Source: Gemmatimonadota bacterium | GTDB lineage: Bacteria; Gemmatimonadota; Gemmatimonadetes; Gemmatimonadales; Gemmatimonadaceae | Length of the DNA stretch: 6,176 nucleotides | NCBI GenBank assembly: GCA_028287225.1 | Contig: JAQBPZ010000031.1 | Span: forward strand, 1 to 6,176 | Direction of reading: 5' to 3' | Shown here: piece after piece, positions 1-5,863 of the stretch | How the letters are laid out: each line of letters begins with the position of its first letter | How positions within the stretch are numbered: position 1 is the first letter of the stretch | Translations under genes and position numbers: made by a program | The notes under the pieces: generated by a model | The model's input: only the letters and a program-made list of their open reading frames with translations | Database searches by the model: none | Told to the model about the DNA's origin: nothing

Positions 1-111
1 CGTGGCCGCCGTCGCCAGGCTCCGGGCGGCCAGCCCCCTGCCGATGGCGAGCCGGGCGGTGGCATGGACGGGTCGGGCGCCGGCGGCGCCGAGGACACGA
101 GCGCCGCCTGA
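1..111 (+). CDS. 3' tail of an unidentified gene (partial)
   Basis: Reading from base 1 in frame 1 gives 36 codons ending in TGA at 109-111. The translated tail begins RGRRRQAPGG and ends GGAEDTSAA. It is rich in Gly, Ala, Pro and Arg and looks disordered. Most third codon positions are G or C, as in the genuine genes nearby, and the stop lies 8 nt before the next start on the same strand, so the two genes could be co-transcribed. Arg/Gly-rich tails like this occur on RNA helicases and other nucleic-acid-binding proteins, but nothing here identifies the family. The alternative frame, which runs from base 2 to 616, is an Arg/Ala-rich shadow of the next gene. Confidence 0.45.
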   Translation, partial: RGRRRQAPGGQPPADGEPGGGMDGSGAGGAEDTSAA

Positions 112-119
112 CGAATCCC

Positions 120-722
120 GTGGCGCCGACCGTCGCGCTGCCGCTCGCGCGAACGTACGTCGCCCGCGGCGGAGCGCCGGAGGTGCGCGCCGTGGACGTC
201 GCGATCTTCGAGCGCCGCTACTACGGCCACTGCATGGCCTGCTCGTTCTGCGGCGACTCGTGCTGCCAGCATGGCGTGGACGTCTCGGTGGTGGAGCGCG
301 ACCGGATCCTTGCCGAGGCGGACCGGCTGGCGCCGCTCGTCCGTGCGCCGCGCGAGCAGTGGTTCGTGCCGGGCGAGGTGCCCGACGCCGACTTTCCCGG
401 TGGCGCGGCAACGCGGACGGCGGTCGTCGATGGCGGGTGCGTCTTCCTGCGGGCCGGCGCGCGCGGGTGTGCGCTGCATGCCTTCTCACTGTCCCGTGGC
501 GAGGACTACCATGCCCTCAAGCCCATGGTGAGCGCGCTCTTCCCGGTGACTTTCGGCGACGGGACGCTGTTGTGCAGCGAGGAGCTCGTGGACGGCACGC
601 TCTCGTGCACCGGTGACGGCCCGACCGCCTACGCGATGGCGCGTGGCGAGCTCGGCTACTACTTCGGTGCCGAGCTCGTGGCCGAGCTCGACGCGATCGC
701 CGCATCGCGCGCCGGCTCGTAG
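120..722 (+). CDS. Cysteine-cluster protein (YkgJ/DUF3109-like putative metal-chelating domain)
   Basis: A 200-residue soluble protein with nine cysteines. The core is C38-x2-C41-x2-C44-x3-C48-C49 (HCMACSFCGDSCC), followed by C107 and C117 in GCVFL and GCALH contexts, a KPMVSALFPVTF stretch at 134-145, then C152 and C163. A CxxC-CC cluster followed by Cys-V-F-L, Cys-x-x-H and a KP-x(6)-FP segment is the pattern of the YkgJ (UPF0153) and DUF3109 cysteine-cluster proteins, which are proposed to bind zinc or iron. The biochemical role of these families is unsettled, so no reaction is assigned. There is no signal peptide or membrane segment. The GTG at 120 lacks a clear ribosome binding site. An in-frame GTG at 183 has GGAG at 171-174 and would still keep every cysteine, so the start is uncertain. 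The gene sits 8 nt after the preceding stop. Confidence 0.75.
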   Translation: MAPTVALPLARTYVARGGAPEVRAVDVAIFERRYYGHCMACSFCGDSCCQHGVDVSVVERDRILAEADRLAPLVRAPREQWFVPGEVPDADFPGGAATRTAVVDGGCVFLRAGARGCALHAFSLSRGEDYHALKPMVSALFPVTFGDGTLLCSEELVDGTLSCTGDGPTAYAMARGELGYYFGAELVAELDAIAASRAGS

Positions 723-739
723 CTACTCGAAGCGCATTT

Positions 740-962
740 GCCCCTCAGTCGAGGGGGAGACTGCATCGTGAGGCTACGGATTGAACGGTCAGGCGGCTCG
801 GTCGACCATGGGGCACCGATCCAGGCCCGGCGTCATCCAAAACTCATCGGCGTGTTTTGCGGCTGTGGCACTGTACCCTCCGAGAGGAGTCAGTTCGAGG
901 GGGGTGATCCGTCCTGATCCATTGCATCCATCAGATGCAGTCTCCCCCATCGACTGAGGGGC
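740..962. repeat. Compact 223-bp element bounded by inverted repeats (MITE-like or structured RNA)
   Basis: The left end at 740-767 and the right end at 934-962 are reverse complements over 28 positions, differing by one extra base in the right copy (an inserted T-A pair after the shared CAGTCGA). The left arm alone can fold as CCCCTC-agtc-GAGGGG at 741-756. The interior contains a small CTCC-gaga-GGAG hairpin at 878-889 and no open reading frame of useful length on either strand. No convincing target-site duplication flanks it. The size, the terminal repeats and the position between two convergent genes suggest a non-autonomous mobile element. A structured non-coding RNA or a paired terminator is an alternative. 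Together with 963-1021, which shows nothing clear, it fills the gene-free stretch 723-1063. Confidence 0.6.
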
Positions 963-1021
963 CAGCCAGGTCCGCTCGTCGCGCGAACGACGTGGGTGGC
1001 GAAGGGCATCGGGGACGGATG

Positions 1022-1062
1022 CGACGAGTGGCTGGCTCCATCACGGAGCCAGCCACTCGTCG
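1022..1062 (-). terminator. Long perfect hairpin just past the stop of the small minus-strand gene
   Basis: Arms at 1022-1039 and 1045-1062 are perfectly complementary over 18 bp around the 5-nt loop atcac. The structure begins 1 nt after the stop codon of the minus-strand gene at 1064-1291 and lies in a convergent intergenic region, so transcript termination or 3'-end protection is the natural reading. It has no T tract on either strand, which is not typical of a classical Rho-independent terminator. The terminator label is therefore inference. It could instead be an intergenic palindromic repeat. Confidence 0.45.
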
Positions 1063-1063
1063 T

Positions 1064-1291
1064 TCATCCAGCGCGTCGCTCGTCATCCTGCTGCCGAGGA
1101 ATTCCCTTCGATGGCGTGTCCTGTCGGACTCGGGCGAGGAAGGCGGCCGGTCCCGCTCCATCGGGCAGTCCGCGGAGGATGCGCATGGCGTCCTCCGGAC
1201 GGACCCTGATACCGGCTGGGAAGCTGTCGCGGTCGACCCCCACCCGCTCGAACTCGGTCAGTAGCTCCTCGAAACGACGCTCATCGGTCAT
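1064..1291 (-). CDS. Small hypothetical protein, 75 aa
   Basis: No family is recognised. The 75-residue product (starts MTDERRFEELL, ends QQDDERRAG) is highly charged, with about equal acidic and basic residues. It has no cysteine, signal peptide or membrane segment, and appears largely helical with a Pro/Gly break near residues 43-48. Support for coding comes from the sensible amino-acid composition, a G/C bias at third codon positions, and the strong hairpin placed immediately after its stop. The ribosome binding site is weak: only an AGGG lies upstream of the ATG at 1291. Two longer frames on the + strand across the same bases translate to Arg/Ser-rich, low-quality sequence and look like shadows. 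It lies 137 bp downstream of the M1 peptidase gene on the same strand, with a terminator candidate between them, so co-transcription is unlikely. Confidence 0.5.
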   Translation of the reverse strand: MTDERRFEELLTEFERVGVDRDSFPAGIRVRPEDAMRILRGLPDGAGPAAFLARVRQDTPSKGIPRQQDDERRAG

Positions 1292-1407
1292 GTGTGGCAG
1301 ACCCTGAAGCTGGCAAGCCGGTCACGCGACGACGACGCCGATGTGGCGTGCTGCTGTCGCAAGCGGGGCGGCGTACATCGGAGGATCGGCATAGTAGCAA
1401 GAGGGGC

Positions 1408-1429
1408 AAAAAGAACGCCATGCGGCCGT
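1408..1429 (-). terminator. Putative intrinsic terminator of the M1 peptidase gene
   Basis: On the minus strand, ACGGCC (1424-1429) can pair with GGCGT (1415-1419) through a one-base bulge and a GCAT loop, followed directly by TCTTTTT (1408-1414). This is the only clear T tract in the neighbourhood and it starts right at the stop codon of the peptidase gene. The stem is short (5 bp), so terminator strength is uncertain. Confidence 0.4.
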
Positions 1430-3423
1430 CAGGGCGTGGCGGGCCCGGGCGACCCGCCCCAGACGTTGTTGCTGCGGTCCGTGTCGACCAGCAGGTGCTC
1501 CGGGTCCAGCTCGACGCGGGTCAGCGTCTTCCCGGTGAAGCTGTACTGCCGCAGGTAGCGCGTGGTGTTCGTGCTCCAGACTTCGGCGGGGTAGTCGACG
1601 CGCTGCGTCGAGCCGTCGCTGAAGGTGAAGCGGGCATGGATGGGGAGCACGCCGCGCGCCCGGTTGCCGTAGGCCACGATGACGTTCTGCACGTTGCCCT
1701 GCATCTGCGTGGCGACGGTGTCGATCGCCTGGTCGAAGTGCGGGTTCTCCTTGAACCATTCCCGCCAGAACCAGTCGAGGCGCCGGCCGCCCACGTCTTC
1801 CATGGTGCGGAAGAAGTCCGCTGGCGACGGGTGCTTGAACGCCCAGCGCTGGATGTAGGCGCGGAAGGCGTCGTCGAACGCCGCCGGTCCCATGATCTCC
1901 TGCCGCAGCAGCTGCAGGCCGACGCTCGGCTTGGTGTACTGGGACAGGCCGAGCAGGCGTGGCGCCACCCGGTCGGGCATCACGTCGATGGGGACGTCCA
2001 GGCCGCGGACCATCGCCCCTTCCACGGACTGCCGTTCCTCGAGGGCGCGCGTGAGCTGGTTCCCCTTCTCGGGATAGCGGCGCGCCTCGCTGAAGGTGTT
2101 GATGAAGGTGTTGAACCCCTCGTCCTGCCACATGTATACGCGCTCGTTGGAGCCGACGATCATCGGGAACCAGTTATGCCCGATCTCGTGGGTGATCACG
2201 TTGTACAGGTCGTACTTGTCGTCGCTCTTCGCTTCCATCACGAGCATCGGGTACTCCATCCCGCTGATCGGCCCCTCCACCGCACTCATCTGCGGCCACG
2301 GATAGTGGTACCAGCGCGTGGAATACTCCTCGATCGACATCCGGGTCATGTCCGCGGCGTCCTTCCACAGGTCGGCGGCGGTGGGACGGTAGAAGGCCTG
2401 CGCGAGGATGCCGTTCCAGCTGCTCGCATCCCAGAGGTATTCCGGCGACGCGGCCCACGCCACGTCGCGGACGTTCTTCGCGACGAAGCGCCAGGTCTTC
2501 GTGCCGGTCGTGGACAGGTGCGCGGCGCCGGAGCGGATGTCGTCGAGCGTGATGATGTTCACGGGCGTGGCGGACGTCGCGGCCTGCGCGAGGCGGCGAC
2601 GCGCGGCGGGCGTCAGCACCTCGGCGGGATTCACCAGGGTGCCAGTGGATGCCACCGTGTAGCCGGCAGGCACGGTCAGGTCCACCGTGTAGTCGCCGTA
2701 CTCCAGGTAGAACTCGCCCTGGCCGAGGTAGGGCTCGGTGTTCCAGCCGCGGAGGTCGTCGTAGACGTTCACGCGCGGATACCACTGGGCCAGCTCGTAG
2801 AGCATGCCCTCGCGGCCCATGCGGTCGGCGCCGTGCTCGGGGATCAGGAAGTGCCACGCGATGTCCAGCGTCGCCGTCTGCTTCGGGGCGAGCGGCTCGG
2901 CGAGGTCCACCTTCATCGTCGTTTCGTTCGGGCGGCTCTTGAGCGCCGTGCGGCGGCCGCCGCGGCCCACCTGGTCGAGCTGGGTGATGACGTCGCCGCC
3001 CTCGAAGCCGCGCGCGCCGAAGCGCGAGTCGGCGGGAAAGACGAACGAGTTGAGCGAGTTGTTGCGGAAGGCGTTCTGCTCGACCTGCATCCAGATGAAG
3101 CGCAGGGTGTCGGGCGAGTTGTTGGTGTAGCGGAGGCGCAGCGACCCGGTCAGCGTCCTGGCGGCGGTGTCGAGCGTCGCCTTGATGTCGTAGCTGGCGG
3201 CGTTCTGCCAGTACTTCGCGCCGGGCGCGCCGGAGCCGGTGCGCATCTCGTTGGGGGCGCGGAGCTCGAGTGGCGCGAAGAGGGAGGTGTCGCCGACGCC
3301 GGAGCGGTCGTACTGGATGCCGGCGGGCGTGGCGCCGGGGGCCGCGATGGGATTGCCGCGCTGCGCCGCCGCGGGCGACGCGATGGTGAGGGCGCCGAGC
3401 AGCACCCACAGTCGTGAGGTCAT
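1429..3423 (-). CDS. Secreted M1 family zinc metallopeptidase (aminopeptidase N-like)
   Basis: A 664-residue predicted exported zinc aminopeptidase. Residues 1-20 form a signal peptide (MTSRLWVLLGALTIASPAAA, cleavage probably before Q21). An N-terminal M1-type beta domain spans roughly 70-320. The catalytic domain follows, with the exopeptidase motif as GMEYP at 388-392, the zinc site HEIGH at 412-416, and the third ligand E435 in MWQDEGFNTF, which gives exact HEXXH-x18-E spacing. Y496 in QYTKP matches the catalytic tyrosine of the family. The C-terminal segment from about 570 to 664 is a short beta domain rather than a long helical one. The start at 3423 is chosen because it opens the signal peptide and has AGGA at 3434-3437, 10 nt upstream. 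The frame runs open to 3657, but those 78 extra codons are Arg/Pro-rich and would bury the signal peptide. The likely role is trimming peptides outside the cytoplasm. Substrate specificity cannot be read from the sequence. Confidence 0.93.
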   Translation of the reverse strand: MTSRLWVLLGALTIASPAAAQRGNPIAAPGATPAGIQYDRSGVGDTSLFAPLELRAPNEMRTGSGAPGAKYWQNAASYDIKATLDTAARTLTGSLRLRYTNNSPDTLRFIWMQVEQNAFRNNSLNSFVFPADSRFGARGFEGGDVITQLDQVGRGGRRTALKSRPNETTMKVDLAEPLAPKQTATLDIAWHFLIPEHGADRMGREGMLYELAQWYPRVNVYDDLRGWNTEPYLGQGEFYLEYGDYTVDLTVPAGYTVASTGTLVNPAEVLTPAARRRLAQAATSATPVNIITLDDIRSGAAHLSTTGTKTWRFVAKNVRDVAWAASPEYLWDASSWNGILAQAFYRPTAADLWKDAADMTRMSIEEYSTRWYHYPWPQMSAVEGPISGMEYPMLVMEAKSDDKYDLYNVITHEIGHNWFPMIVGSNERVYMWQDEGFNTFINTFSEARRYPEKGNQLTRALEERQSVEGAMVRGLDVPIDVMPDRVAPRLLGLSQYTKPSVGLQLLRQEIMGPAAFDDAFRAYIQRWAFKHPSPADFFRTMEDVGGRRLDWFWREWFKENPHFDQAIDTVATQMQGNVQNVIVAYGNRARGVLPIHARFTFSDGSTQRVDYPAEVWSTNTTRYLRQYSFTGKTLTRVELDPEHLLVDTDRSNNVWGGSPGPATP

Positions 3424-3653
3424 GTGAGATCGATCCTGGGCATGGTGAGTGTCCGGGATAGTACCCCGTTGTGGCGCGATGGTGCAACGAGAACGGGCGC
3501 TCGCGGCGTCGCCGCGGGCTTGGCGGGCGGTCGGCGTGAACGCCTCCCTTGGCGGGCGCGTGACCGTCGCTGCGCTCGGTCTTCCGCTGGACGGACGCTC
3601 GCGATGCTCGCTTGGCGGGAAACCCCTCAGCCGTCCCGCCCGGGGCTCGGTGA
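3424..3653. other. Gene-free spacer between DUF4097 and M1 genes, with small repeats
   Basis: This spacer holds no credible gene. It carries three copies of CTTGGCGGG (3519-3527, 3548-3556, 3611-3619), a 7-bp inverted repeat (GGCGGGA at 3614-3620 with TCCCGCC at 3634-3640), and a small GGCG-tgaa-CGCC hairpin at 3533-3544. The candidate promoter for the peptidase gene lies at its lower-coordinate end. The repeats may form the transcript end of the DUF4097 gene, but none has a T tract. Confidence 0.4.
3458..3487 (-). promoter_or_regulatory. Candidate promoter of the M1 peptidase gene
   Basis: On the minus strand, TTGCAC (3482-3487) and TACTAT (3458-3463) are separated by 18 bp. They match the housekeeping consensus at 3 and 4 of 6 positions. 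The pair lies 35-64 nt upstream of the chosen start codon, which also supports the start at 3423. The match is weak in a GC-rich background, so this is a suggestion only. Confidence 0.3.
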
Positions 3654-3677
3654 TCATCGCTTCGCGATGATCACCGA
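3647..3677 (-). terminator. Hairpin overlapping the 3' end and stop of the DUF4097 gene
   Basis: Arms at 3647-3660 and 3664-3677 are perfectly complementary over 14 bp around a 3-nt loop. On the minus strand the upstream arm and loop encode the last residues of the DUF4097 protein (SVIIAKR), and the stop codon at 3654-3656 sits within the downstream arm. A hairpin straddling the stop could stabilise or end the transcript, but there is no T tract. The function is inference. Confidence 0.35.
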
Positions 3678-4487
3678 ACCGTTGGTCGTCATCGCCCGGA
3701 TCGTCGGGCCGCCGCCGTTCAGCGGGACGGACAGGCGGCGGGTCAGCCTGCCCTGGACGGTGATCGGGATCTCGGTATTGATGCGGCCGTTCACGGTCCC
3801 CGTTTCCAGCAGCGCCGCATAGCGCTCCGGCACGCTCAGCCGGACCGACCCGTTCTGCGTTTCGGCGTCGAGCCCGCCGCCGTCCCAGCGCGCGCCGGCG
3901 AGCTGCACGTTCAGGGAGCCGTTCTGCGTGCGGGCGCGCACCTCGCCGCCCACGTCATCCAGCCCCAGCGAGCCGTTCTGGGTGCGCAGGTCCATGCGTC
4001 CCTGCACGTCCGCCACGCGCAGGCTGCCGTTGTGCGCGGTGAGAGAGAGGTCGAAGCGGCGCGGGACGTAGACCACGTAGCTCGTGGACCACCCGCTGCC
4101 GTCGCGCCATTCCATCGACGGGCCTTCTGCGCTCACACCGCGTCCATCCGAGGCGATGCGCACGCCCGCGAGCGTCTGGCGCGCGTCGTCGTCCGTGCGT
4201 CCGTTGGCCTGGAGGCGCGCCGTCACGCGTACCGAGTCGCCATCCCAGCCGCGCACCCGGATGCTGCCGTTCTGCCGCCCGTCGATCTCGATCGCGCGGC
4301 CGGCCAGGCGCACCGGCACCGCGCGGACCTCGCACGCGCGGCCGCGATCGCTGTCGCCGTACCCGTTGTGGCGGCAGTTCTCCAGCCAGCTTGCGTCGCT
4401 CTCGTCGGAGAACCGCTGGGCGGCCAGGGGCGACGCGAGCACCGCGAGGGCGAAGAGGGGAACGGCGAGCAGACCGTGGTGGCGCAT
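3654..4487 (-). CDS. Exported DUF4097-type beta-repeat protein
   Basis: A 277-residue protein with a signal peptide (residues 1-23, LFALAVLASPLAA core, cleavage probably before Q24). A Cys pair (C38, C52) in a polar ENCRHNGYGDSDRGRACEVR stretch could form a disulfide. The rest is a run of short beta-strand repeats marked by N-G-S: 73-75, 153-155, 171-173, 189-191, 212-214 and 269-271, with related NGR at 233-235. RTQNGSL occurs twice as exact copies and ETQNGSV once more. This is the pattern of DUF4097/DUF4098 (adhesin-like) proteins, thought to fold as a beta solenoid in the envelope. No enzymatic activity is known and none is assigned. The start at 4487 has GGAGA at 4492-4496, 4 nt away. 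It lies upstream of the M1 gene on the same strand, about 230 bp away, so a shared transcript is possible but unproven. Confidence 0.88.
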   Translation of the reverse strand: MRHHGLLAVPLFALAVLASPLAAQRFSDESDASWLENCRHNGYGDSDRGRACEVRAVPVRLAGRAIEIDGRQNGSIRVRGWDGDSVRVTARLQANGRTDDDARQTLAGVRIASDGRGVSAEGPSMEWRDGSGWSTSYVVYVPRRFDLSLTAHNGSLRVADVQGRMDLRTQNGSLGLDDVGGEVRARTQNGSLNVQLAGARWDGGGLDAETQNGSVRLSVPERYAALLETGTVNGRINTEIPITVQGRLTRRLSVPLNGGGPTIRAMTTNGSVIIAKR

Positions 4488-4661
4488 GGGATCTCCGGTG
4501 GGGGCGGGTGGGCGTGTCCGGAGGATGGGACAACGGCGCGGGCGAGATGGTTTGATGGGGCGGAGAGGCGGGCGGTTTGGAGTGGTGGAAGCCGGCGGTC
4601 GGCGGCCGGCGGCCGGGGTGGGCGAAGCGCGGCGGCGCGGCGGCGCGGGGGGCCCCCCCGA
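4488..4661. other. Low-complexity GC-rich spacer upstream of the DUF4097 gene
   Basis: No credible gene or AT-rich promoter is visible. The stretch 4591-4617 is a loose tandem of CGGCGG/CGGCC units. 4631-4646 repeats GCGGCGCG. 4647-4659 is six G followed by seven C, containing the perfect palindrome GGGGGGCCCCCC. Translations across it in every frame are Pro/Arg/Ala-rich filler. The homopolymer palindrome is the kind of sequence that often carries sequencing or assembly indels. Confidence 0.45.
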
Positions 4662-5256
4662 TCAAATGATCACGCCCTCCCGCCCTTGGCGCCCCACCAT
4701 TTCCCTGCACACTGGCGCCGTCCCTCGCGCCGAGCCGAGTCTTGCGCCGCGCCGACCAGAGCAGGGCGGTGCGCGACCGCTCCAGCACCGGCACCTCGCG
4801 CCAGGGCAGGCGCCGTCCGAACGAGCGCACCGGATACGCGAGGTGCTGGCTAACCGGCGTCTCGTGCACGAACAGCCCGCCCGGCCGCAGCACCCGCGCC
4901 ACCTCGCGCAGCGCCGCGGCGGAGTCGGCCACATGGTAGCAGGTCCCGAAGTCGATCACGAGGTCGAACGACGCATCCTCGAACTGCATCCGCTGCGCAT
5001 CGCCCTCGAGCACCGTCCACGCCCGCGGGGCCGCGCGCCGCGCGATCGCCACCAGGGAGGGATCGATGTCCAGCCCGACGAGCAGCCTCGGACGAAGGAG
5101 CCGGTGCAGCACCGGCAGCGCGATCCCTCGGCCACATCCGATCTCCAGGACGCGGCCGCCCGCGGGCAGGTGGAGCGCGCGCACGAGCGCCGGCACCTCG
5201 AGTACGGCCTGCAGTCCATTGCGAGCCGGGTCGTTCGGGAAGGGCACGTAGGGCAT
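4662..5256 (-). CDS. Class I SAM-dependent methyltransferase; 3' end unresolved
   Basis: The start at 5256 (MPYVPFPNDP) opens a Rossmann-type methyltransferase of the Methyltransf_11 kind. The SAM-binding motif I is VLEIGCGRG at 36-44. The acidic residue after strand 2 is D63 (GLDIDPS). Motif II is EGDAQ at 84-88, with FDLVIDFGTCYHV at 97-109, and RVLRPGGLFVHET at 121-133 precedes the final strands. The last recognisable strand is TALLWSARRK, ending at residue 172 (about 4741). The in-frame reading then has no stop until 3955 and would overlap 534 bp of the DUF4097 gene as Pro/Arg-rich filler. Both other minus frames stop at 4662 or 4670. A single indel near 4670-4740 would therefore give a normal-sized protein of about 195 residues, and the coordinates here follow that interpretation. 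No ribosome binding site is obvious. The substrate is unknown. Confidence 0.7.
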
Positions 5257-5267
5257 GGTCGGGGCGG

Positions 5268-5298
5268 TTCGGGAATCGGGATGGGCGTCCTTCCCGAA
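5268..5298. repeat. 8-bp inverted repeat in the methyltransferase leader
   Basis: TTCGGGAA (5268-5275) and TTCCCGAA (5291-5298) are perfect reverse complements separated by 15 nt, 12-42 nt upstream of the methyltransferase start. It could be a protein-binding dyad or a leader hairpin of that gene. Nothing ties it to a known regulator. Confidence 0.3.
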
Positions 5299-5378
5299 TC
5301 TCGGCCGCCCCGTCTGCCGGCCGTGACCTGCGCGTTGCGCGAAGGTTCGCCATCGACGGTCCGCGCCGCAAAGCCTGA

Positions 5379-5460
5379 CCGAACGCCGGCGCCACCCGAC
5401 CTACGGAAAAACCAGTTGACAAGCGTTCGGCGCCCGGATATGCTACGGGAGAAGCAGTAG
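5379..5460 (+). promoter_or_regulatory. Candidate operator region for the BlaI-type repressor
   Basis: Around the promoter are three CTAC/GTAG half-sites: CTACGG at 5401-5406, CTACGG at 5443-5448 and GTAG at 5457-5460. The last two face each other across 10 nt, over the -10 and expected transcription start. CTACGG occurs as a direct repeat at a 42-bp interval. There is also an 8-bp inverted repeat, CCGAACGC at 5379-5386 and GCGTTCGG at 5423-5430, whose right arm lies between the -35 and -10. BlaI/MecI-family repressors bind dyads with TAC/GTA half-sites at their own promoters. Assigning these sites is inference. Confidence 0.35.
5416..5444 (+). promoter_or_regulatory. Housekeeping-type promoter of the BlaI-M56 operon
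   Basis: TTGACA at 5416-5421 is a perfect -35 consensus. A spacer of exactly 17 bp leads to TATGCT at 5439-5444, which matches 4 of 6 positions of the -10. Transcription would begin near 5451, giving a leader of about 38 nt before the ATG at 5489. The leader lacks a recognisable Shine-Dalgarno sequence. It is the best promoter match in the window. Confidence 0.62.
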
Positions 5461-5488
5461 TCGATCTCACCGACTCCCAATCACCGCC

Positions 5489-5863
5489 ATGGCCGACGTC
5501 TACTTCCCACCCCGCGAGCTCGAGGTCATGAGCGTCCTCTGGCGCCTCGGCTCCGCCACCGTGGCCGAGGTCAGGGCGGCGCTCGAGGAGGAGCTGGCCT
5601 ACACCTCCGTGCTCTCCGCCCTCCAGACCCTGGAGGAAAAGGGCTACGTGCGCCACGAGGCCGAGGGGCGCGCGTACCGCTACTTCGCGACGGTGGAAGC
5701 CGAGCGCGCCGGCGGCAGTGCGCTGGCTCGCATCCGCGAGGCGATCTTCCACGGATCCGCCGAACGCATGTTCGCGCAGCTCGTGAGCGACCGTGGGCTG
5801 GGACGCGAGGAGCTGGAGCGCATGCGACGCCTGCTCGCCGACCGGATGGAGGAAGAGTGCTGA
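5489..5863 (+). CDS. BlaI/MecI/CopY-family transcriptional repressor
   Basis: A 124-residue DNA-binding protein of typical family length. The N-terminal winged helix spans about residues 6-70: PPRELEVMSVLWRLGSATVAEV opens it. The recognition helix is in the region AYTSVLSALQTLEEKGYV (37-54). The wing is HEAEGRAYRYFATV (56-69). The C-terminal helices (76-124, REAIFHGSAERMFAQLVSD and after) correspond to the dimerisation and cleavage region of BlaI and MecI. Members repress their own operon and are relieved when the partner membrane peptidase senses a signal. The 7-nt overlap with an M56-like gene matches that arrangement. No beta-lactamase gene is in the window, so the signal and target genes are unknown, and the drug-resistance role of the namesakes should not be assumed. 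The start at 5489 fits the usual N-terminus of the family. Confidence 0.93.
   Translation: MADVYFPPRELEVMSVLWRLGSATVAEVRAALEEELAYTSVLSALQTLEEKGYVRHEAEGRAYRYFATVEAERAGGSALARIREAIFHGSAERMFAQLVSDRGLGREELERMRRLLADRMEEEC

Noticed and set aside
740..962. Integron attC site
   Set aside because: The ends lack the GTTRRRY/RYYYAAC core sequences required for attC sites, and no cassette structure surrounds it.
935..1264. + strand frames opposite the 75-residue gene
   Set aside because: They run through the hairpin and the right inverted-repeat end, and they translate to Ser/Arg-rich sequence without domain features.
1391..1396. TACTAT as a -10 for the 75-residue gene
   Set aside because: No -35 match lies at a suitable distance, and the hexamer is far upstream (about 100 nt) of the start.
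1294..3417. Long + strand open frame (707 codons) across the M1 gene
   Set aside because: It is antisense to a clear M1 peptidase with intact catalytic motifs. Its translation is Val/Ala/Arg/His-rich shadow sequence typical of high GC.
3424..3657. Extension of the M1 peptidase by 78 codons to an ATG at 3657
   Set aside because: The added sequence is Arg/Pro-rich and would place the signal peptide internally. The start at 3423 has a ribosome binding site and opens the signal peptide.
4084..5460. Long + strand open frame opposite the DUF4097 and methyltransferase genes
   Set aside because: The composition is Arg/Pro-rich with no recognisable motif. It is the antisense shadow of two genes with clear family features.
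4850..5752. Minus-strand frame of 300 codons spanning the divergent promoter
   Set aside because: It overlaps the methyltransferase in a different frame and runs antisense through the BlaI-type gene. It shows no family features.
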